64,000 nucleotides of DNA from Natronolimnobius sp. AArcel1 (GTDB taxonomy: Archaea; Halobacteriota; Halobacteria; Halobacteriales; Natrialbaceae). The notes beneath the pieces are model-generated. The model was not told the origin of the DNA, searched no databases, and worked only from the letters and a program-made list of their open reading frames with translations. The position numbers were made by a program, and so were the translations under genes. The stretch is from the NCBI RefSeq assembly GCF_011043775.1, contig NZ_JAAKXY010000004.1, forward strand, positions 496,001 through 560,000. The letters are read 5' to 3'. Position 1 is the stretch's first letter; each line of letters begins with the position of its first letter. Shown in pieces: positions 34,293 through 43,272 of this stretch.

Positions 34293-34487
34293 ATGGCGAA
34301 AGGTACGGTCGCATTCTTCAACGACACTGGCGGTTACGGTTTCATCGAAAGCGAGGATTCGGACGACGACGTCTTCTTCCACATGGAAGACGTCGGCGGA
34401 CCCGATCTCGAGGAAGGCCAAGAAGTCGAGTTCGACATCGAGCAGGCCGATAAAGGCCCACGCGCGACGAACGTCGAACGACTGTAA
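34293..34487 (+). CDS. cspA: Cold-shock domain protein
   Basis: A 64-residue CspA-type OB-fold protein. The RNP1-like motif GGYGFIES and RNP2-like DVFFHMED carry the aromatic residues that stack on single-stranded RNA, and the C-terminal strand reads GPRATNVERL. Haloarchaeal Csps act as RNA chaperones and are often abundant. Strongly acidic, as expected for a cytoplasmic halophile protein. The gene stands alone behind a strong TATA box. Confidence 0.93.
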   Translation: MAKGTVAFFNDTGGYGFIESEDSDDDVFFHMEDVGGPDLEEGQEVEFDIEQADKGPRATNVERL

Positions 34488-34763
34488 GCTGAGTTAGTCG
34501 AGGTATCGTTTTCTGATCATTACGAACCCGCAGCATCAGCGTTCTACCGGTAGTTGACGGTGTGAAACGATACGAAGTGGCACATCGCTCTCACGCACTC
34601 GGTGACGAGTGGCTTGAATATATGGGTCGGCAATTGCAGCGTTCAAATACATAGGTTGACACAAGGCATATATTTACCAACCCCTGAAACGGAGACAGAC
34701 GACCAGTGTTATCGATGTGCCGTCTATCCAGCCGACCGCCCTCCTCGAGTTGGTACTGCGCCG

Positions 34764-35795
34764 ATGACTGACCCAGATCCGACACCTGCGTCGCCACACG
34801 CCGGGGCTGAGAGTGCAACCGCCGAGTTTCGCGGAGCGGAAGCCACTGACAGCGACGACCCGCTTTCGGTGGCCGAGGTTGCCGCGCTTCGTGACGACAT
34901 CGAAGCGAACGTTTCACAGGTTATTGTCGGCCACGAGGACGTCATCGAGCACGTTACAATCGCGTTGCTCGCGCGCGGACACGTCTTACTCGATGATGTT
35001 CCCGGCGTCGGCAAGACAATGCTCGCGCGAGCAATTGCGACCTCGATCGACTGTACGTTCCGGCGTGTGCAGTTTACACCCGATCTGTTACCCACGGACG
35101 TAACCGGCGTCAACGTTTTTAATCAGAAAGACCGCGAGTTCGAGTTCCAACCTGGTCCCGTCTTCGGCAACATCGTCCTTGGCGACGAGATCAATCGTGC
35201 GCCACCGAAGACACAATCCGCCTTACTCGAGGCCATGGAGGAACGCCAGGTCACCGTCGACGGCAACACACACCCGCTCCCGGATCCCTTTACTGTGATC
35301 GCGACACAGAACGCCGTCGAGCCGAATCAGACCTACGCGTTGCCACTGGCGGAACTCGATCGGTTCATGAAGAAGCTCCATCTCGGCTATCCGACGCCCG
35401 AGGAAGAAGCCGAGTTGCTCGGGCGAACCATCGGCGATCATCCGATCGACTCACTCGAGTCGGTTACTGACCGCGAGACGATCGTTCGCGCACGCGAGAC
35501 CGTTGCGAACGCCCGCGTCGCCCAACCGGTCAGAGAGTATGCGACGCGGCTCGTCGGCTACACGCGTGAACAGGCACGCATCGGTGTCAGTCCACGCGGA
35601 ACGATTGCGCTGCTGCGTGGCGCACAGGCTCGCGCTGTCACAGACGGCCGAGAGTACGTCCTCCCCGACGACGTTCAGGCCGAAGCGCCGGCCGTCCTGA
35701 GCCACCGGATTCGCGTCGATGACCACGACCGCGATGGGGCCACAATCGTCAGCGAGGCCCTCGAGCGCGTCGCCGTCGAGGCCCCCGACCAGTAA
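34764..35795 (+). CDS. MoxR-type AAA+ ATPase
   Basis: The 343-residue ATPase has a disordered N-terminus, an AAA_3 domain with Walker A DVPGVGKTML (about residue 80), Walker B VLGDEINRAPPKTQ (about 140) and sensor 1 FTVIATQNAVEPNQ, plus the lid domain GVSPRGTIALLRGAQARA. MoxR proteins work with DUF58 and transglutaminase-like proteins, here encoded directly downstream, probably as chaperones for a cell-surface or secreted complex. A TATA-like CATATATTTACC at 34669-34680 lies about 85 bases upstream of this ATG, so the mRNA would have a leader of roughly 60 bases. First gene of a three-gene operon. Confidence 0.92.
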   Translation: MTDPDPTPASPHAGAESATAEFRGAEATDSDDPLSVAEVAALRDDIEANVSQVIVGHEDVIEHVTIALLARGHVLLDDVPGVGKTMLARAIATSIDCTFRRVQFTPDLLPTDVTGVNVFNQKDREFEFQPGPVFGNIVLGDEINRAPPKTQSALLEAMEERQVTVDGNTHPLPDPFTVIATQNAVEPNQTYALPLAELDRFMKKLHLGYPTPEEEAELLGRTIGDHPIDSLESVTDRETIVRARETVANARVAQPVREYATRLVGYTREQARIGVSPRGTIALLRGAQARAVTDGREYVLPDDVQAEAPAVLSHRIRVDDHDRDGATIVSEALERVAVEAPDQ

Positions 35796-35812
35796 CAGTA
35801 CCGAGACCCACC

Positions 35813-36883
35813 ATGCGATTGACCTACAGAGGCTGGACCGTCCTCGCTGTCCTTGTCGGTGCGTTTGCGCTGAGTTGGCACCACGGGCCGCGGGCGTTAA
35901 ACGCCGTTGTCACCCCACTCGTGGTCGTTTTCGTGACTGGTGTGCTTTTGACGGTTCGCGTCGATCGCCCGGCCGTCCACCGACAGCGAGTCGCCGATGG
36001 CGCTGTCGGTGAAACCCGATCGGTCGCGTGTCGCCTCGAGTGTGGTGGCACTGTCTCTGCGGATATCGTCGAGACGGTCGGCGACGGGCTTTCGCTGGTA
36101 ACGAACGGCGATACTGCTGCCGGGACCAACGCTGACACCGTGTCAGTCTCAACAACGATCAACGGCACGGAGACCCTAACCTACGATATCGACCTCGAAG
36201 AACGCGGCGAGCGGGTTGTCGGTCCGATGACGATCACCGTCTCGGACGTCTTCGGGCTGATCACGCGCACGTTTGCATACACAGAGACGACGACAGTGCT
36301 CGTCTATCCCTACATTTACGACCTTCACAGCGAGACGACCGGCGATCTTCACGCCATCGAAAACGCCGCGGGCGCACCAGATCGCGAGGAGTTCGACCAC
36401 CTGCGTGAGTACGAACGCGGCGACTCGCTCCGAGACGTTCACTGGAAGTCTGCGGCCAAGCGCCCCGGCGATGACCTCGTTGTCACCGAGTATCGCGACG
36501 ACGGCGCGGCTGGGTCGATCACAATCGCTGCCGAGTGTGACGACCACTCTGAGCAGTTTGCCCGCGCCGTTGCCAGCGTTGCAGCTTACCTGCTCGAGCA
36601 CGACCGACAGGTTGGACTGACCGTCGATGGCACGCGACTGACGCCGGGGACGACTCACAGCCATCGACGCGAGCTACTGAGCGTCCTCGCGGTCGCGAGG
36701 GGCGAGGAACTGACGGATGGCGACCGAGAGGCCGCAGATATCCGCATTACCGGCGACTGGCGAGAGATTCGCGTCGAAACCGATGAGCGAACGATTCCGT
36801 TCCCACGATTGATACATCCACGCGAGCGCGACCGTGCTCCCGGCTCAACAGATCGCACTCGAGAATCGGGGGTGATCGCGTGA
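35813..36883 (+). CDS. DUF58 domain membrane protein
   Basis: A 356-residue protein with two N-terminal membrane helices (about residues 7-22 and 29-46), a beta-rich extracellular-like part, and the DUF58 signature FDHLREYERGDSLRDVHWKS followed by AAKRPGDDLVVTEY at about 195-230. DUF58 proteins contain a von Willebrand A-like domain and partner with MoxR ATPases. The start lies 17 bases after the moxR stop; the end overlaps the next gene by 4 bases (GTGA). It probably links the ATPase to the transglutaminase-like protein at the membrane. Confidence 0.9.
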   Translation: MRLTYRGWTVLAVLVGAFALSWHHGPRALNAVVTPLVVVFVTGVLLTVRVDRPAVHRQRVADGAVGETRSVACRLECGGTVSADIVETVGDGLSLVTNGDTAAGTNADTVSVSTTINGTETLTYDIDLEERGERVVGPMTITVSDVFGLITRTFAYTETTTVLVYPYIYDLHSETTGDLHAIENAAGAPDREEFDHLREYERGDSLRDVHWKSAAKRPGDDLVVTEYRDDGAAGSITIAAECDDHSEQFARAVASVAAYLLEHDRQVGLTVDGTRLTPGTTHSHRRELLSVLAVARGEELTDGDREAADIRITGDWREIRVETDERTIPFPRLIHPRERDRAPGSTDRTRESGVIA

Positions 36884-39273
36884 GTACCGAATCTGGGTCA
36901 CCAAGCACCAACTCGAGCGGGAGCGAGCGCTCGGTCACGATCGGAACGGACGGTGAAATTGAGGCCGAAACGTTCCGACTGCTTGCACTCGGCTGTGTGC
37001 TCGTGTTGACGGCAACGTACGTGAGCGTCTTGCGCGATGTCACGCGCGTCGTCGGCGGCACGCAGTCATTGTTCATGCTCGTCGCTGTCATGCTCGTCGT
37101 TGCAACAGTTCTCGCCCGGCTGATCCGCCCGCGAACGGCACTCCTTGCGGCGCTCATCGCGGCTGGGGCCGGCTTTGGCTACTATCTCGAGGCCAGCGGC
37201 GTCGGCGTGGGGGTGCTCACCGAGGCAACTGGCGACCTGCTTGGCGACGTGTTGTTGCTCGCGACCGGCCTCGAGATCATGCGGATGGTCGAGGCTGGTC
37301 TCTGGACGCTTGGCTTTGCGCCCGGCCCGGTCTTTCTCTCGTGGTATCTCGCCATGCGCGGCCGGTACGGCCTGAGTGTGCTTCCCGGTGGCTTTGCACT
37401 GCTATTTCTCGTGCTGACCGGCGATGCCGGGACGGGCGTGACGCTGCTCGGCGTGCTCGCTGCGATCGGTGCCGTCGGCTTCGGCGAACTCGAATCCCGC
37501 GGTGGGGCGATTGCACAGGCGGATCTGCTTGCGGTCCTGTTCGCAGTGATTATTGTCCTCTCGCTGTCGGTGACACTCGTTCCCGGCGGTGAGACGACGC
37601 CCGATGCGGTCAGTGGAAGCGGCGCTGAGACCGGACAGAGCACACTCGAGGGAACGATCGACTCCTCGCCCGAGCGCTCCGGGATCAGCGGGTCAGTCGA
37701 ACTCTCGCCCGAAGTTCGGTTTACCGTCGAATCACCACAGGAGTCGTACTGGCGAACCGGAGTCTATGACCGGTATACTGGTGACGAGTGGGTTCGCTCG
37801 GGCCAACAGTCACAGGACTTCGACAGCCTCGAACCACCAGCAGGGACGGCAACAGTAGTCCCCCACCGCGTCACCGCTGAGACAGAACTGGATGTCATGC
37901 CAGTCGCACCGCAGTTGGTTGGACTCGAAGACGAGGCCGCCCAATACGCTGACCTCTCTGAGCACGACCAGCCACATCCGTCCACGACGCTGCTCGAAGG
38001 CGACCAATACATCGCAGAAAGTGCAATCCCCAACGACGACCCGACGACGTTGAACGCTGCCGGAACTGCCTACCCCGAGGACGTGACAGATCACTATCTG
38101 CAGACACCTGAAACGCTCTCTGATGAGTTCCACGCATACACCGCCGACATCACAGCGGATGCTGAGACGCCGTACGAAACGGCGACGGCCATTGAACAGT
38201 ACCTGCGAACGTCGAAAGACTACTCACTCGAGGTCGATAGACCCGATGGCGATGTCGCCGATGAGTTCCTTCTCGAGATGGACGAGGGCTACTGTGTCTA
38301 CTTTGCGACGGCGATGACCCAGATGCTTCGCAGCGAGGACATCCCCGCACGATACGTCTCGGGCTATACGAGCGGCCAGGAGGTTTCAGAGAACGAGTAC
38401 GTTGTCCGCGGATTGGACGCCCACGCCTGGGTTGAGGTCTACTTCCCAGACCATGGCTGGGTCGAGTTCGAACCGACGCCACCAAGTGACCGAGACCAAA
38501 CCCACGACGCCGAGCTCGTAGACGCACGAAACACCGGACAAACCGATATCGACACTGACGAGAGCGAGGATGTCCCGATCACCGACGACGAAGACAGTCT
38601 CGAGGAGCCAAACGTGCCGGACGGCCAAGACGAGCACTCGGAAAACGAGTCCGAAACCGATCCTGATGACCCCGAATCAGAGGAGGAAGCGAACGAAACG
38701 GATCCCGAAACAGCACCGGAGGAGGAAGAAACTGAGGGTGAGAACACCTCACAAGAGGAATCCGAAGCTGGCAGCGGCGCTGCAGGCGAACACGGCAGTG
38801 CGACCGACACGGCCGATCACAGTTTGGCCGAGCGAATTTCACTGACACGCGAGACTGCCGCGCTCCTGGCCGTCATGCTGTTCGGGGTCGTCGCTGGTGT
38901 CCACCGCATCGATGCGACGACTCGGCTTCGACGCACCCTTGGCCTGTACTGGCACGGCCGCCGAACCGAGCCCACCCGTGACGCCGAGCGCGCGTTTGAC
39001 CGACTCGAGGGCTTACTCGCCCGCGACTATCGTCCGCGTCGGCCGTCAGAGTCACCGCGCCAGTACCTCACAGCGCTGTCAGCGACCGAGAATACTGACT
39101 CCACACTGGCCGACGATGAGCGGACTGCGAAGGTTCTCGAGTGTTACGAGCGAGCCGTCTACGGGGCTGGCATCACCCATGCAGAGGCGACCGCCGCGAT
39201 CGAGGCAGTCGACGGACTTGCTCGAGAACGGCTGCCCGGAATCGGCTCTCGGTCGCCCCCTCCGGACGAGTAA
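36880..39273 (+). CDS. Transglutaminase-like membrane protein (TgpA-type)
   Basis: A 797-residue protein starting at GTG 36880, overlapping the DUF58 gene. Residues about 25-245 contain several membrane helices, then an external segment. The transglutaminase core has catalytic Cys in EMDEGYCVYFATAMTQML, His in VRGLDAHAWVEVYF and Asp in PDHGWVEFEPTPPSD (about 470-540). An Asp/Glu/Thr-rich linker (about 545-655), one more helix (AALLAVMLFGVVAGVHR) and a C-terminal DUF4129-like part (SPRQYLTALS) follow. This protease- or crosslink-type enzyme, MoxR and DUF58 form a conserved operon of unknown physiological role. The linker should be extracellular. Confidence 0.9.
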   Translation: MSTESGSPSTNSSGSERSVTIGTDGEIEAETFRLLALGCVLVLTATYVSVLRDVTRVVGGTQSLFMLVAVMLVVATVLARLIRPRTALLAALIAAGAGFGYYLEASGVGVGVLTEATGDLLGDVLLLATGLEIMRMVEAGLWTLGFAPGPVFLSWYLAMRGRYGLSVLPGGFALLFLVLTGDAGTGVTLLGVLAAIGAVGFGELESRGGAIAQADLLAVLFAVIIVLSLSVTLVPGGETTPDAVSGSGAETGQSTLEGTIDSSPERSGISGSVELSPEVRFTVESPQESYWRTGVYDRYTGDEWVRSGQQSQDFDSLEPPAGTATVVPHRVTAETELDVMPVAPQLVGLEDEAAQYADLSEHDQPHPSTTLLEGDQYIAESAIPNDDPTTLNAAGTAYPEDVTDHYLQTPETLSDEFHAYTADITADAETPYETATAIEQYLRTSKDYSLEVDRPDGDVADEFLLEMDEGYCVYFATAMTQMLRSEDIPARYVSGYTSGQEVSENEYVVRGLDAHAWVEVYFPDHGWVEFEPTPPSDRDQTHDAELVDARNTGQTDIDTDESEDVPITDDEDSLEEPNVPDGQDEHSENESETDPDDPESEEEANETDPETAPEEEETEGENTSQEESEAGSGAAGEHGSATDTADHSLAERISLTRETAALLAVMLFGVVAGVHRIDATTRLRRTLGLYWHGRRTEPTRDAERAFDRLEGLLARDYRPRRPSESPRQYLTALSATENTDSTLADDERTAKVLECYERAVYGAGITHAEATAAIEAVDGLARERLPGIGSRSPPPDE

Positions 39274-39385
39274 CTCGCTCTCACCGCGCCGAGAGTGACA
39301 ATAGACTCCAGCGAGGACTCGAGGAACACCGTCGTGACGGATGGCTCATAACAGAACGCACTCGAGCGTGATCTTCCCGATAGTG

Positions 39386-39393
39386 TTTAATAT
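39386..39393 (+). promoter_or_regulatory. TATA box of the aIF1 gene
   Basis: TTTAATAT lies about 25-32 bases before the ATG at 39418, giving a leaderless or near-leaderless mRNA. Confidence 0.5.
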
Positions 39394-39417
39394 GTCCATT
39401 TCGTACCATGGAACGTA

Positions 39418-39711
39418 ATGTCGGAAGTCTGCTCGACGTGCGGGCTGCCCGAGGAACTCTGCGTCTGCGAGGACGTGGCCAAGGGGCAACAGCAACTCAA
39501 TATCCGCATTGACGAGCGCAGATACGGTAAAGAGGTAACGATCGTCGAAGGATTCGACCCGAAGGATGTCGATCTGGACAGTCTCTCGTCGGATCTCAAA
39601 TCAAAGTTCGCCTGTGGTGGCACCGTCGAGGACGGCCAAATCGAACTCCAAGGCAACCACACCGGCCGCATCGAAGAATTCCTTCGGGATCGCGGCTTCA
39701 ACGTTGCATGA
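39418..39711 (+). CDS. Translation initiation factor aIF1 (SUI1)
   Basis: The 97-residue protein has an N-terminal Cys motif, [15 protein letters not shown], as in most euryarchaeal aIF1, then the SUI1 fold with [37 protein letters not shown] and [17 protein letters not shown]. aIF1 binds the small ribosomal subunit near the P site and monitors start-codon pairing. Monocistronic with its own promoter. Length and motifs are standard. Confidence 0.95.
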   Translation: MSEVCSTCGLPEELCVCEDVAKGQQQLNIRIDERRYGKEVTIVEGFDPKDVDLDSLSSDLKSKFACGGTVEDGQIELQGNHTGRIEEFLRDRGFNVA

Positions 39712-39818
39712 GCCCGTGATGATCTGAGACGACTTCCGAACTCCAGATCGCGCCTCGACTCACTAACTACCGCGTTTTCACACACGCAATGCTCGAGTGA
39801 CAACCCTACCTGAACCGC

Positions 39819-40196
39819 TTAGAATGGGGATTCAGGACCCGACTCTGATGCTGCAGCGTCGTCTGCTGTGTCCTTGACGAGGCCATACTTCAACCCGTAC
39901 TCCTCGAGACCGCCAGCCATGCTCTCGACGGTGGCGTCGGCACTACCCTCATAGGAGCCGATCAACTGAGCGGCCTGAACGCTGGCTTTGCCGTGTGGGC
40001 AGACAGTGATGATTCGGTCTGCGTCTGCGAACTCATCGACGCGACTCGTGAGTTCCTGAAACGGGACGTTCTCGCTCCCAGGGATATGGCTGTGTGCAAA
40101 ACTCGTCTCATTGCGGATATCGACAATGCGAACGGACTCATCCGTCTCGGCCTCGAGCAGGTCGTTGACCTCGTCAGTGCTGATTTCGCCGTCCAT
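39819..40196 (-). CDS. Rhodanese-like sulfurtransferase
   Basis: A 125-residue single rhodanese domain: VRIVDIRNETSFAHSHIPGS near the start, and the active-site loop ITVCPHGKAS with the catalytic Cys at about residue 67. It transfers sulfur from thiosulfate or persulfide donors, or works in redox signalling. The C-terminus is a disordered acidic tail. A TATA-like CTTATTC (complement of 40224-40230) is 28-34 bases upstream, so it has its own promoter separate from the structured RNA candidate further upstream. Confidence 0.87.
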   Translation of the reverse strand: MDGEISTDEVNDLLEAETDESVRIVDIRNETSFAHSHIPGSENVPFQELTSRVDEFADADRIITVCPHGKASVQAAQLIGSYEGSADATVESMAGGLEEYGLKYGLVKDTADDAAASESGPESPF

Positions 40197-40272
40197 TTAG
40201 TCCGTCTTTGAACGCGGAGTGAATAAGCCCACGGGTCCCGCGCGGTCTCACAACTCTTTCAGTGACAACAGT

Positions 40273-40491
40273 AAAAGCCGGTGAAAAACCGGCAACTCCC
40301 CGACAGATGATCGGAGTTGGCAGGTGGTGTCGTGTCAGCGGCTGTCCACCGCTGAATCGGCCCGCACGGTGTCAGCGCCGAGAGAATCAATCCATCTCTC
40401 GGATACGCGTGACGACGGACCGCGTGTGTGGCGAGGATACGGCCGCGTGTCGAACGGTTGGGCAACGACAGCGGACCCCCATCCCTCGCCA
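40273..40491 (-). ncRNA. Candidate structured non-coding RNA
   Basis: Perfect hairpins follow one another through this 219-base stretch with no plausible protein. On plus-strand coordinates: 40277-40282 with 40288-40293 (GCCGGT/ACCGGC), 40294-40299 with 40313-40318 (AACTCC/GGAGTT), 40335-40341 with 40349-40355 (TCAGCGG/CCGCTGA), 40378-40385 with 40395-40402 (CCGAGAGA/TCTCTCGG), 40405-40409 with 40421-40425, and 40429-40436 with 40484-40491 (TGGCGAGG/CCTCGCCA). On the minus strand the last hairpin is followed by TTTT, like a terminator, and a TATA-like box sits just ahead of the first helix. I do not recognise SRP or RNase P RNA signatures. Strand and function are inferred. Confidence 0.5.
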
Positions 40492-40512
40492 GTACACGCT
40501 TTCGGACGTATC

Positions 40513-40522
40513 GGATTAAACC
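40513..40522 (-). promoter_or_regulatory. Putative TATA box of the structured RNA
   Basis: GGATTAAACC on the plus strand reads GGTTTAATCC on the minus strand, 22-31 bases upstream of the first helix of the candidate RNA (40491). Confidence 0.4.
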
Positions 40523-40600
40523 TGTTGGCCGCATTAGTAATACTGATCGCTTACCAGTATCAGAAATATCGCCAGGCGACAACGACCTAAGACAGGTCAC

Positions 40601-41212
40601 TCAAAGCAACTGGTCATTCTGTGCGAGTAACAGTGCCGAAACAGTCGAGTCGTTCGCCGGCTGGGCGCGAGCACGCTCGAGGGCGTCACTCACTGGCACA
40701 GTCCACACCTCGAGAAACTCGTTACTGTCGTGCTCTTGCTCGCCGAGTTCGAGTCCCTCAGCGTAGACGACGGCCCGATCATGGCGCAACAGCCCGGTGG
40801 CGACGGCGTACTCTTGAAGCAACGCCGTACTCGAGGGACGAAAGCCAGTCTCTTCCTCGAGTTCGCGCGCTGCTGCCTGCGTGTAGGACTCACCTTCTTC
40901 GACAACTCCCGCAGGTAACTCGAGGTGTGTTTCACGGATCGGTGGCCGAAACTGCTCGACGAACAGGAGGTGGTCTTCATCGGGGTCGACAGGGTCGGCG
41001 CGCCCCGTTCCGCCATCTGAGCCTGTCTTGACCGTTGCAACCTGGTCGCTCTCGAGGCGGGCAACGACGACCACAGCAGGCGGTAACGACGCCCAGTAGT
41101 AGCGCTTTTCAGAGCCATCAGGCTGCTCGTAGCGATCGTAGCCGCCGTCGTACCAAGAGGTCTCATACTCCGTGACTTCCTCGAGAAGCGCCCAGTCGTC
41201 TGGAAGAGCCAT
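40601..41212 (-). CDS. NUDIX hydrolase (ADP-ribose pyrophosphatase-like)
   Basis: A 203-residue NUDIX enzyme. The NUDIX box includes GVVEEGESYTQAAARELEEE followed by TGF (about residues 105-127), preceded by LLFVEQFRPPIRETHLELPA, a layout typical of ADP-sugar pyrophosphatases. The N-terminal DWALLEEVTEYETSWYDGGY fits the domain-swapped strand of this family. ATG 41212 was chosen because the upstream extension is Arg-rich. Cytoplasmic. It probably clears ADP-ribose or related nucleotide sugars. Confidence 0.85.
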   Translation of the reverse strand: MALPDDWALLEEVTEYETSWYDGGYDRYEQPDGSEKRYYWASLPPAVVVVARLESDQVATVKTGSDGGTGRADPVDPDEDHLLFVEQFRPPIRETHLELPAGVVEEGESYTQAAARELEEETGFRPSSTALLQEYAVATGLLRHDRAVVYAEGLELGEQEHDSNEFLEVWTVPVSDALERARAQPANDSTVSALLLAQNDQLL

Positions 41213-41295
41213 AGTAGTGTCATGGACTCGAGTCGATAATACGTGGCGGTCGCGGCGACAGCCACTGCTGGTTAGCCGTGCGCTATGAGCGGAGA

Positions 41296-41709
41296 TTATG
41301 CGACGAGGTCGCGATAGATGCGGCCAAACGCCTGTCGACGCAGGGTGGCAACGGCAGCGTCTTCTTCGTTCTGAAAGGTCGCTGCAACAGCAGTCCCGTC
41401 CGGACCAGCATGCCAAACGACGTTATCGACGTTTTCGTGACCGGCTTCAACAACCTCGCCCTCGTAGTCCGCATGCCACTGGTCGTACTCCGCACAAGTG
41501 CCGACATGCACCTCGAGTAAGCTCGCAAAGAGTGCGTCACGAGCGGTTTCGACGACATCACCCGTGACGCGGCTGGTGTACTCCTCGCGGTCGAACTCCA
41601 TCGCACGGGCGACTTCGCGGACGACAGTCTGAGCCGGCGCGCCGACGGTCTCATAGCGCTGTCGTGCATCCTCGGCCGAGGCTGGGGTGAACATTCCCAC
41701 GGTGTGCAT
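41296..41709 (-). CDS. DUF5809-like haloarchaeal protein
   Basis: The 137-residue protein begins MHTVGMFTPASAEDARQRYE and continues with VVREVARAMEFDREEYTSRV and DNVVWHAGPDGTAVAATF, features I associate with the haloarchaeal DUF5809 family. No function is known. The gene is followed, 83 bases on, by the NUDIX gene and preceded, 25 bases away, by the DUF5810-like gene on the same strand. These two families are commonly neighbours. A later ATG (41694) is possible, but the earlier one matches the family N-terminus. Confidence 0.8.
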   Translation of the reverse strand: MHTVGMFTPASAEDARQRYETVGAPAQTVVREVARAMEFDREEYTSRVTGDVVETARDALFASLLEVHVGTCAEYDQWHADYEGEVVEAGHENVDNVVWHAGPDGTAVAATFQNEEDAAVATLRRQAFGRIYRDLVA

Positions 41710-41734
41710 GGCTGGACGCACACCCGGCGAGCAG

Positions 41735-42133
41735 TTACGCGTTTTCGTTTGCGTCGCCGTCTGTGTCCCCATCGTCGGACTGCATCTGTCGCGTGAGTTC
41801 GTGGGCCTCCTGCAGAACGCTCTCCGCTTCGGCCGTCAACGAGCCGCGTCCCGGCTGTTGACTCTGTTGTGCCAGTCCCTCCTCGAGCCCGCCGGGTCGA
41901 CCATGATCGTGACCGTGGCCATGGTCGTCGAACTCCGGTGTCTCGATTTCGTCAGCATGCTGGCTGACGATCTCGCCGAGTTCCTCGGGTGTGCACTCGC
42001 CCCATGACGGTGCATGCTCCTCGAGCCACTCTCGGTGGTTGTCGCGGCCTAACGAGGCAGTGACGGCAAGGTGATTCGCGAGGTGTTTCGCGTCCGCCTG
42101 TTCGGCAGCACAGACCGGGCAGGCATATCCCAT
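41735..42133 (-). CDS. DUF5810-like haloarchaeal zinc-finger protein
   Basis: A 132-residue protein with MGYACPVCAAEQADAKHLAN at the start, a CxxC plus His combination like a C2H2-type finger (His residues 17 and 21). A His-rich segment DDHGHGHDHGRPGG near residue 72 could bind metal, and the C-terminus is helical and acidic. It resembles the DUF5810 family that sits beside DUF5809 in many haloarchaea. Function unknown. It overlaps no neighbour; rimI starts upstream on the same strand, so rimI, this gene and the DUF5809-like gene may be one operon. Confidence 0.8.
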   Translation of the reverse strand: MGYACPVCAAEQADAKHLANHLAVTASLGRDNHREWLEEHAPSWGECTPEELGEIVSQHADEIETPEFDDHGHGHDHGRPGGLEEGLAQQSQQPGRGSLTAEAESVLQEAHELTRQMQSDDGDTDGDANENA

Positions 42134-42167
42134 ACCAGACCAACGTCTCGCGTCGGTAAAAACGCAC

Positions 42168-42674
42168 TCACTCGAGTTTGTGGAGCATGATGATGGCATC
42201 CTCGCCATCCTCGTAATAACCGGGCACGCGTCGCAGTGGCTCGAAGCCAAACGAGCGATAGAGCCGTTTGGCTCCCTCGTTCGATCGGCGAACCTCGAGT
42301 TTGATAGTCTCAGCCCCGCGTGCGGCGAGGACGGCAATCGAGTGACGCAACAGTGCGGAACCGACGCCGCTCCCGCGGCGGTCAGGGTGGACAGCGATGT
42401 CTTTGACGTGTCCGAGTGTTCGCCCGTAGGTCACCGAGCTGTCGGAAACGATGTAGCCAAGGACACTAGCGTCTGAATCGGCCGGCGTCGCGACGAGAAA
42501 ACCGGGTTCGCCGAGAAAGCGCTCAAACGCGTCGTAGGGCCAGGGCTGTGCGAACGAGGCGTCCTCAATTCGGACGACCGCGAGCAAGTCAGCCCGTTCT
42601 GCCGGACGGATAACGGGCCCAACACGCTCGTCACCGCCATTGTTCGTCCGATCACTCGGACGCGAAGTAGTCAC
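42168..42674 (-). CDS. rimI: GNAT N-acetyltransferase (RimI-like)
   Basis: The 168-residue GNAT enzyme shows IRPAERADLLAVVRIEDASF, then VKDIAVHPDRRGSGVGSALL (acetyl-CoA-binding Arg/Gln-x-x-Gly-x-Gly/Ala loop, about 100-120) and KLEVRRSNEGAKRLYRSFGF, the C-terminal motif of RimI-type N-alpha-acetyltransferases. It would acetylate N-termini of ribosomal or other proteins. The first 20 residues, rich in Asn, Arg and Thr, may be disordered or a later start may be used. First gene of the probable operon with the DUF5810- and DUF5809-like genes. Confidence 0.86.
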   Translation of the reverse strand: MTTSRPSDRTNNGGDERVGPVIRPAERADLLAVVRIEDASFAQPWPYDAFERFLGEPGFLVATPADSDASVLGYIVSDSSVTYGRTLGHVKDIAVHPDRRGSGVGSALLRHSIAVLAARGAETIKLEVRRSNEGAKRLYRSFGFEPLRRVPGYYEDGEDAIIMLHKLE

Positions 42675-42777
42675 AGTAGGGAGTTAGCGTTCAGGCATTA
42701 AAAACGATGGGCAGCCAGCGCAGTGGGCGATCAGTCACCTCGCTTGCCGCTGGAGTACCCACCGATTCGAGCGAGCG

Positions 42778-43272
42778 TTACTCCGCCGGAATCGCGCTGA
42801 TTTCGAACTCCTCAGTCAGTTCTTTGAGTTCCTCGAGAGCGTCCTGTTCCTCGCGAAGGTTCTCCTCAAGGAGGTCTGCAGCGTCGTCCATCCCGAGTTG
42901 GTCTGCCAGCGGGATCAGGTTGCCATAGGCAGCGATTTCGTAGTGTTCGGTCTTTTCGGCGGCCGCCATGTTGTGATAGTCCATCACCTCCTGGGCAGGA
43001 TCCATCGATTCGAACTCCTCGTACTCCTCGATCAGTCCCTTGATTCCCTCACACTCTTCTTTCTCCGGTGGTTCACCGACCATCTCGAAGACCTCCTCGA
43101 GTCGCTCGATCTGATGTTCGGTCTCCGTGCGGTGTTCGGCGAACGCGCTCGCAATTTCCTCGTGTTCCGTGTTGTGCTCGAGATCCTCGAGCGCATCGAG
43201 CAGTTCGTGTTCAGCGTGGTAGATGTCTTCGAGACCGTGCTCAAACAGGTCGTGGATAGTGTCCATGCTCAT
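42778..43272 (-). CDS. Ferritin-like DUF892 (YciF-type) protein
   Basis: The 164-residue protein is an all-helical, very acidic DUF892/YciF-like member: MDTIHDLFEHGLEDIYHAEH, LLDALEDLEHNTEHEEIASA, FAEHRTETEHQIERLEEVFE and KTEHYEIAAYGNLIPLADQL. Glu and His residues in these helices (YHAEH, EHRTETEH, EKTEHYE) are positioned like a ferritin-type di-metal site. The family is linked to stress responses in bacteria and archaea. Monocistronic, convergent with nothing close. ATG 43272 starts MSMDTI. Confidence 0.85.
   Translation of the reverse strand: MSMDTIHDLFEHGLEDIYHAEHELLDALEDLEHNTEHEEIASAFAEHRTETEHQIERLEEVFEMVGEPPEKEECEGIKGLIEEYEEFESMDPAQEVMDYHNMAAAEKTEHYEIAAYGNLIPLADQLGMDDAADLLEENLREEQDALEELKELTEEFEISAIPAE

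Noticed and set aside
40273-40491. SRP RNA or RNase P RNA
   Set aside because: The conserved SRP helix 8 and RNase P core sequences are not visible on either strand, and the length is shorter than either RNA in haloarchaea.
40259-40600. 113-codon minus-strand frame and overlapping plus-strand frames
   Set aside because: Non-acidic composition, and the stretch is better explained by a series of perfect hairpins.
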